Below are positions 58,901 to 64,000 of a DNA stretch of 64,000 bases, piece by piece. The stretch is taken from the NCBI GenBank assembly GCA_023213315.1, contig JAKCPI010006194.1, forward strand, positions 62,001 to 126,000, written 5' to 3'. Made by a program: the position numbers and the translations under genes. How positions within the stretch are numbered: the stretch's first letter is position 1; every line of letters begins with the position of its first letter. This DNA comes from Euborellia annulipes (lineage: Eukaryota > Arthropoda > Insecta > Dermaptera > Anisolabididae). The notes under the pieces were generated by a model. That model saw nothing but the letters and a program-made list of their open reading frames with translations. It did no database searches and was not told the DNA's origin.

Positions 58901-60261
58901 GATGCGTTCCCTAAACGTCGACGATATTTAAATAAAGTATTTATTCTTTGTTGGCTGCCTACATCTACCTGTTTCCTGATAATTAGTCATTAGATTATTA
59001 ATAAAAGTAATATATATATATATATATATATCTTATCAAACAAGTAACTTAGGTATCTAGTATTTATGGTGGTTAATAAAATAAACTTAAATATCAATTA
59101 TAGTTTGGAGGGAAAGTGGTGTAGGTTTTTCGTGAAACATATTTTTAAGTAAAATTATTTAGTATATGTGAGGTATATGTGAGTAAATGTGAGACTCGAT
59201 ATATTTCGGTCAGAAATTCGATATTTCTTTCATTTACAACTTACAATTGTTAGTGAAACCTCACATATACTAAATAATTTTACTTTTAAATATCAATTTC
59301 CTTTAAAATGAATAATTGTCACATCCTTGATAAATTCAAACAAAAATTCCTAGCAGTAAATATGGGATATTTAGCGCTTAATGACAGTTGTTCTCTTTTG
59401 TAATTCAAAGCTGACTTCTTTTCTTCGCCATATCTCTCTTTAAATTGAATAATGACACCTGATCATAAGACTTAGAAAGGTGAACTCCTGAGTGAGTATA
59501 TATATATATATATATATATAATTTATATTTCAAATGTTGAAATAAAAAATGTTAAATTACCTTAATGATAACTTGTTGTCCATCATGATAGGTTTTAATA
59601 TGTTCCATAACTCCAGTGAATGTCATATCACAAATTGAACAAGTATAGTGTTCATCATTTTCATTAAAATCTTGATCAACTTCAATGGATTCAGTGATTT
59701 TCAATTGAATTGGATCTACTTGATCATCATTTTTTAGATTCTGTCCAACACACACAGTGATACGTGAATCTGGAGGATGACTGTTTGTTAATTCATTTTC
59801 TTCAGACATTTCTTCGTCTAGAGGAGGTGTATTAATTTCATTATCCCCATTTTGAACAATTACAATCTAAAATAAAAAAAAAGAAGACATTTACTTTATA
59901 AATACAACATAGGTCATGATTATAATCACATGTTCGAAACGTCAGAAAAGAAAGCTAATTATTTCTCTTCTTTAGATGCTATAATTATTACAAATGGAAG
60001 TGAGAATTATTTTTTAAATAAACTTACATGATTTCCATTAGGTTGTTGAAAAGTATCAAGGATGGTGCTACTAGTGTCCGTCTCCTCAAAATCCTTGCCA
60101 CAAAATCCATTCAAATGTTGAATAAGCAAAGGAATTGAATCAAATCTTATGCCACATTCAGGACAATATAAATTATCAGTTACACTTAAAAGATGATATT
60201 TTAAAGAGGCTTGACTTGGAAATGTCTCTCCACAACAGAGAGGACAAGTTAAAGTACCCAT
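55922..60261 (-). CDS. Large C2H2 zinc-finger protein, 17 finger-like units
   Basis: Three minus-strand exons, 60261-60028, 59866-59561 and 57949-55922, all phase 0 with GT-AG, give 855 residues. Exon 1 has two fingers (LTCPLCCGETF, LYCPECGIRF). Exon 2 has one (YTCSICDMTF). Exon 3 opens with an acidic stretch (Glu/Asp-rich, about 45 residues) and a spacer, then 14 finger-like units from FICKSCKTEF to FCCEICGASY, several with TGEKPH-type linkers. The last six are closely packed (for example YSCSYCGRAF, HACSVCSMRF, YQCEFCDKRF). A nuclear DNA-binding transcription factor is the likely role; no BTB, KRAB or ZAD domain is visible. One atypical unit (VYRQFQEIHMAEHC) lacks normal spacing. Intron 2 contains a hammerhead-type palindrome. 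Confidence 0.92.
57990..58990. repeat. Palindromic hammerhead-type element with inner insertion
   Basis: Outer arms: GGAAACAGGTAGATGTAGGC at the left and the inverse at the right (about 58020-58200 and 58795-58990). A second inverted unit inside (about 58215-58790) contains GGTTAAAACCGGTTTTAACC and GTTGAATGGGCC pairs. It lies in intron 2 of the large zinc-finger gene, oriented so that the left-arm ribozyme-like motif is sense to the gene. Confidence 0.75.
58063..58109 (-). ncRNA. Hammerhead-like motif, sense to the host gene
   Basis: On the minus strand TATCGTC and GAAGATA pair as stem I (six of seven, one mismatch). CTGAAGA (58102-58096), T, a helix II with GAGCG/CGTTC, GAA, ACGT and C58070 as H17. 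Cleavage is expected between 58070 and 58069. The right arm carries a decayed counterpart (GTCATAAAAATGG, then CTAAACGTC). As it is sense in an intron of the 55922-60261 gene, cutting could affect only intron RNA. Confidence 0.6.
59100..59290. repeat. Related palindromic fragment
   Basis: Shares GTGGTGTAGGTTTT and CTCGATATATTTCGG words with the 24650-24905 element. Arms GTGAGGTATATGTGAG and inverse. No intact CUGANGA core. In intron 2 of the zinc-finger gene. Confidence 0.5.
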
Positions 60262-60890
60262 CTCTTTTTTTTTTTATCTCTAAAACGTAATAAGAAAAAC
60301 TTTGATAAATTAATCACTATTATTACTTTTCACATATTAGATTACATACTTATAAGAATAAAAAATGAATAATTTAATTCATTGATAGATTATTAAAAAA
60401 AAATAAAAATAACGTGAAGATAGCTTGCAAAACATTTTGTAAATGGTAAAATGATGAAAATCATTTCTCTGTTCGTTAATGTTAGAAGATGAAGGAAAAG
60501 ACGCCGATAGGAAATAACTACTCTAGTCAGTACTATAATATTGTTTAGTTCTAAAAAAAAGAATATTGATTAAATATTTTCTATTTTGATTTTAAAATTT
60601 AATTTATAAATTAGTTATTAATTTTAGATCTGATTATAAATTACATTTTAGAAATATGAAGTTTGAGTTTTGCTTTTGAATATCGTATTGGAAATGGCGC
60701 TAAAAATTTTAAACTTATCACCGCTACCAAAGTAGTTGTTTTAAATAGGGTATAATTCTTCAATGTATTAAATCTAGTCTCGGGTCCTCTTCCCGTCCCA
60801 ACAAAGAAAATAAATGGATGGGGTTGGGGTCTAAATGGCCTTAGATGCCGAAAAAGAAGAAATTAAAAAAATATATTTGAATCTAGGATG

Positions 60891-61095
60891 TATAGTGAAC
60901 GCCAAAGTCCCACCCAAGCGTTTTCTACATGTGATTATTTTATTGGTTTTTATAAAAGAAAATGAAAATCTTTATTGGAAATTTTACTAGGTTTGAACCA
61001 TGAACGTTTCCATTAAAAAATATATATTTTTTTTAAAACAATGAAATAATCACAAGTAGAAACCACATGGTTGGTTAATATTTTCCCTCACTGTA
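60891..61095. mobile_element. Tc1/mariner-like MITE, copy 4
   Basis: TATAGTGAACGCCAAAGTCC at the left and a CCCTCACTGTA end at the right. Arms contain GCGTTTTCTACATGTGATTA and inverse. More decayed than 15166 and 53596. Confidence 0.7.
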
Positions 61096-61124
61096 TCTAT
61101 TTTTGATTTGACTGTAGATTTTTT

Positions 61125-61343
61125 CTAAGGACCGTCGGCTAAAAATTTAATAACTTTGCGTATTATCCGTTTATTTGTAAATATTTCGATCCCAGTGAGA
61201 TGGAATCATCTTCAGTACAATCAACAGATGTTTTGCAAATCGTTACTTTCTCCCATCCAATAAGACAAAATAGCTGAGCATTCCATCAATGCAAATTTCA
61301 TGTTCAAAATTATGCAATTTGCATTCATGGAATTGCTTTTGTC
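61125..61343. repeat. Half of a palindromic hammerhead-type element, truncated
   Basis: Second copy of the 44016-44775 family (AAGGACCGTCGGC, GCGTATTATCCGTTTATTTG, CTGAGCATTCCATCAATGC). The right arm is missing where the hAT-like element at 61344 begins. Confidence 0.7.
61175..61220 (-). ncRNA. Hammerhead-like motif with perfect stem I
   Basis: On the minus strand TTGTA (61220-61216) and TACAA (61179-61175) pair fully. CTGAAGA, T, a helix II with GATTCC/GGGATC, GAA, ATAT and T61180 as H17. Cleavage is expected between 61180 and 61179. The copy at 44295-44337 has the same stem I and stem III but a shortened helix II. Confidence 0.6.
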
Positions 61344-61596
61344 CAGGGGCGTATTTACGAAGAGGTGAACTAGGCGCGCGCCTGGTGCGGCAAAATTTGT
61401 GAAAAAACCTGCTTATTTATATACTAGTAGGCCTTTTTAAATATAGTCGTTAAAAAACTAAAAGAACCCAGTCTTTTTTTATCAAAAGAGCGGAAAAATA
61501 TAATACTTGTTTCTCAGTGTTGGAGTGTTTGAAGAGGGTGAGGGAGGCGGCAAGAGTCCACTGCTTAGAGGCGGCAAATGCCTAAATCCGCTCCTG
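61344..61596. mobile_element. hAT-like MITE
   Basis: Ends CAGGGGCGTATTTACG and CGCTCCTG, flanked by CTTTTGTC and GCTTTGTC (6 of 8 alike). Contains GCGCGCGCC and GGCGGCAA words. It truncates the palindrome at 61125-61343. Confidence 0.65.
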
Positions 61597-61812
61597 GCTT
61601 TGTCATATTGGGTTGGTTTTTGAATTTTATGGATTTAATTAAAGAATTTTTTTAAAAAATATTAATTTTATTTGTGTGATATACAGTATAAACTACCCAT
61701 TTACATATAAAATATTTTCCACCCCAAACTCCAAGTTATAAAAATATAAAAATATATAATCAAAATATCTCCAAATTTAAAAATACAACTCAAATAAAAA
61801 CATATGCATAAT

Positions 61813-63136
61813 TTATAATTTTGATAAATCTTCAAGATCAGTGGTTTCATTTCTTGCAACAATCTTATATAACAATTTATGAGCTTCATCATAATAAGGA
61901 TTTAGATCATTTTTAATTCTTTCAAACCATTTTGTCAAAATTGGTCTATTTTCACATGGATCATATCCAGCCATTCCTAAAACAAAATAAATAAATTATA
62001 ATTTACAAATTTTGATACTGATAAAAGATGTTGAAAGGCGGGTGAAAAAAAAAAAAAAAATATGAGGAATCTCATGTCATATATTCTTGCAGATATTCGT
62101 ATTCATTATTATTGCATGAGATAATAATGTATTGGTAGTGATGGAAATACCTATCTATAAAAATATATGATATAAGATCTGATGTTTTTTTCTCTCCATT
62201 CCTCTCGTGATTTACACCCAGCATTAACTCCAGGTCTTTTATTAAAGAATAATTTTGATACAATATCAGATAAGATCGGTAATCAATTCAATTGAAATAA
62301 AATTTTGTTAGGACTGAAAACGAACCAGAGGCGAGCATACTACCATCGTGCTAAGGCTCAGGGTTAGTTTTAGTTTCAGTTTCATTGTTGTTTGATAAAT
62401 TATATTCCATACAAAATACTTTTAAAATGAATATACAAGATCAAATGATTACATGATTTCTAATTTGATGGAATTTGCAAATTCATCACATAAATATTTA
62501 TTTATTCATTCGCGCTTTGGCTAAATTTTTCTTCTTTATCTGATATTTTCCGCTATGCTAACAAAGTAGTTAAATTCACTCTTTGAGTTTATTTTTATTT
62601 ACAGGGAGCACAATTGTCAATATTGAAAACAAGGGCGGATCCAGAGGTGTTTCTCGGGGGGGGGGGGGGGGTAATCTGGTGTGACTCGTCGCTCAGCACA
62701 TTATTTTTTCATAATTTCGGTAATTTAAAGGCACATTCTGTACTTGATTGGCAGAATATAAATACAAATCAAATTTTTAAGTATTAATTTTTAAAATTTT
62801 ACATTAAAAATAAATTTTTTTGCGAAAAAAAGGTATTTTTTCAAATCTCGGGGGAGGGGAGGGTAAATACCCCCTTTACCCAAGGGCGGATACAAGGGGG
62901 GGGCCTTGTATCCGCCCTGGATTGAAAAGATAAAATAAATAAATAATTCATTACTGGTTTGTTCGATTTCACATGCTGCAATGATATCAGCTATGGTAAT
63001 TCGATTTCCAACAATATAAGGTTGATTTTTTTAACCATAAATTTTCAATTTTGTCGAGAGCTTCCATCATTCTTTGCTTAAATTCTTCGATACGTTTGGA
63101 GTTTGCTGGTTTTCCAGTTAAAAGTGGTCGTAAGAA
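61813..63136 (-). CDS. Glutathione S-transferase, theta-like, C-terminal part
   Basis: Two minus-strand exons, 63136-62955 and 61976-61813, GT-AG, ending in TAA. They encode the alpha-helical C-terminal domain: FLRPLLTGKPANSKRIEEF, MMEALDKIENLWL, then after a frameshift QPYIVGNRITIADIIAACEIEQT, and in the second exon MAGYDPCENRPILTKWFERI. The TIADI and ACEIEQT words are typical of theta-class GSTs, cytosolic enzymes that conjugate glutathione to electrophiles. The N-terminal thioredoxin-like domain with the catalytic residue lies beyond the right edge, and 63137-64000 shows no exon. Exon 62955-63136 has one base too many for its phases; the cause is a seven-base A run (T on the plus strand, 63026-63032). 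The intron holds a MITE. Confidence 0.82.
62630..62920. mobile_element. hAT-like MITE (CAAGGGCGGAT family), copy 2
   Basis: Ends CAAGGGCGGATCC and GGATCCGCC-type inverse, flanked by identical ATTGAAAA at 62622-62629 and 62921-62928. It has a 17-base G run and a second internal CAAGGGCGGATACAAGG. It lies in the GST intron. Confidence 0.85.
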
Positions 63137-63451
63137 CTGAAAAAATAAAAATAAATTTGATAATATTGAGATGTGAATATTTATAGATAAATTATTTAAT
63201 TGTGAGGCTGGTTCCCAATAGAAATTGGGAAGGAATGAGCTTCTCAGATCAGGAAGTTTTGTGCTAGACTCAATTAGTTAATCCTTTTACATAGTAGGCC
63301 CTAACAAATAGCAATAATAATGTATCCATTTCTGAATGAAATGATTATGTCAAGTATAATGTTTTCCAATAAAATATTAAAATTTTAATTGACCTACCAG
63401 GCTTGAGAATGTTTTAGCAGATTATGAAGGAACAGTTTAAAAATTAAGACT

Positions 63452-64000
63452 ATACTAGATGTGTTCAAAAAGAAACCGAACTTTAGCTGAATCAGCTTTA
63501 TTTCTTATTGTACAACACTGTCCCCTACAAAATAGTCCCCTCTTCTGGCAACATCGTTCCCATCGTTTCTTCCATTTTCAGAACGCCTCCTACTCACATT
63601 TTGTGGGACGGCGCGCAGGTTTCTCGTTGCATTGTCCTATGGTTTGGAAAGGACGTCCTTTCAACGTGTGCCAAGTGGTCAGATGGTAAACAAGGAAGTC
63701 TACCAAAGAATCCGAATGCCGTGCGCAGGAAGAGGCCTGAATTGTGAGAAAACCAGAGTTGGATGTTGGATCATGTCAATGCGTCAACTCACGCGTTACT
63801 CCTTGTCTGCATCTAGCAAAACACCACATTCCCGTTGTGTCATATCCACCGTATTCTGACTTCGTTGTTTCCAAACCATAGTGATACAGGACAATGCGAC
63901 GAGAAACCTGCGCGCCGTCCCACAAAATGTGTTCCAGGAGGCGTTCCAAAATTGGAAGAAACGATGGGAACGGTCTATTGACAGTAGAGAGGACTATTTT
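63452..64000 (+). pseudogene. Mariner-type transposase fossil, fold-back, runs off the edge
   Basis: The middle (63630-63860) encodes broken mariner-type text (GQMVNKEVYQ, NAVRRKRPEL), with frames shifting. The last part (63860-64000) reads VPQNVFQEAFQNWKKRWERS, the usual mariner C-terminus. The left part (63490-63640) is that same 3' end in reverse, sharing CAATGCAACGAGAAACCTGC. This is the same fold-back plan as 9725-10368. Confidence 0.8.

Overview
This is a eukaryotic, strongly A+T-rich window with intron-split genes, GT-AG junctions, AATAAA signals and dense small transposons. The proteins are animal-type. The short introns mixed with repeat-filled long ones, and the mariner, Penelope-associated and tRNA-SINE content, suggest an arthropod, perhaps a parasitic copepod such as a caligid sea louse. 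That placement is low-confidence inference; nothing in the window proves the species.

Genes, left to right: the 3' end of a C2H2 zinc-finger gene (2-136 +); POLR2D/RPB4, a subunit of RNA polymerase II (2951-7356 -), with an RS-like serine/basic ORF on the opposite strand inside its first intron (6123-6623 +); RUVBL2/Reptin, a complete nine-exon AAA+ ATPase (9253-15943 -); two neighbouring C2H2 genes with similar exon architecture (18211-20957 + and 22682-25909 +); a gene-poor tract of about 16 kb (26-42 kb) of mobile-element debris, including a LINE reverse-transcriptase fossil and tRNA-derived SINEs; a DAZAP1/Hrp48-type hnRNP gene (42298-50389 -); a large three-exon C2H2 gene with 17 finger-like units (55922-60261 -); and the 3' part of a theta-class glutathione S-transferase (61813-63136 -), which runs off the right edge. 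The polymerase, chromatin-ATPase, RNA-binding and GST genes are ordinary housekeeping or stress genes with no sign of an operon or shared pathway.

The most striking content is a set of palindromic repeats, scattered through introns and intergenic DNA, that carry a hammerhead-ribozyme-like core. The pattern is stem I, CUGANGA, one A or U, a variable helix II, GAAA, a tiny self-complementary stem III (ACGU or AUAU), then H17 and the other strand of stem I. Unrelated families (3.6, 5.4, 22.1, 23.9, 24.8, 34.3, 34.7, 36.2, 44.3, 58.1 and 61.2 kb) keep the core pattern while changing the stems, often with pairing retained. Hammerheads of type I with minimal stem III are known from Penelope-like elements and animal retrozymes, so this looks like a diverse family of non-autonomous relatives in which most elements are inverted pairs. 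The repeated extra nucleotide before helix II is unusual.

Other mobile elements include MITEs with hAT-like 8-bp or Harbinger-like TTA target duplications, Tc1/mariner fossils (two arranged as fold-backs of their own 3' ends), a 1.3-kb inverted repeat with tRNA-like promoter boxes, and several nested insertions that give a relative chronology. Two coding exons carry a one-base frameshift in a homopolymer (G9 in the hnRNP gene, A7 in the GST gene), most simply explained as assembly error.
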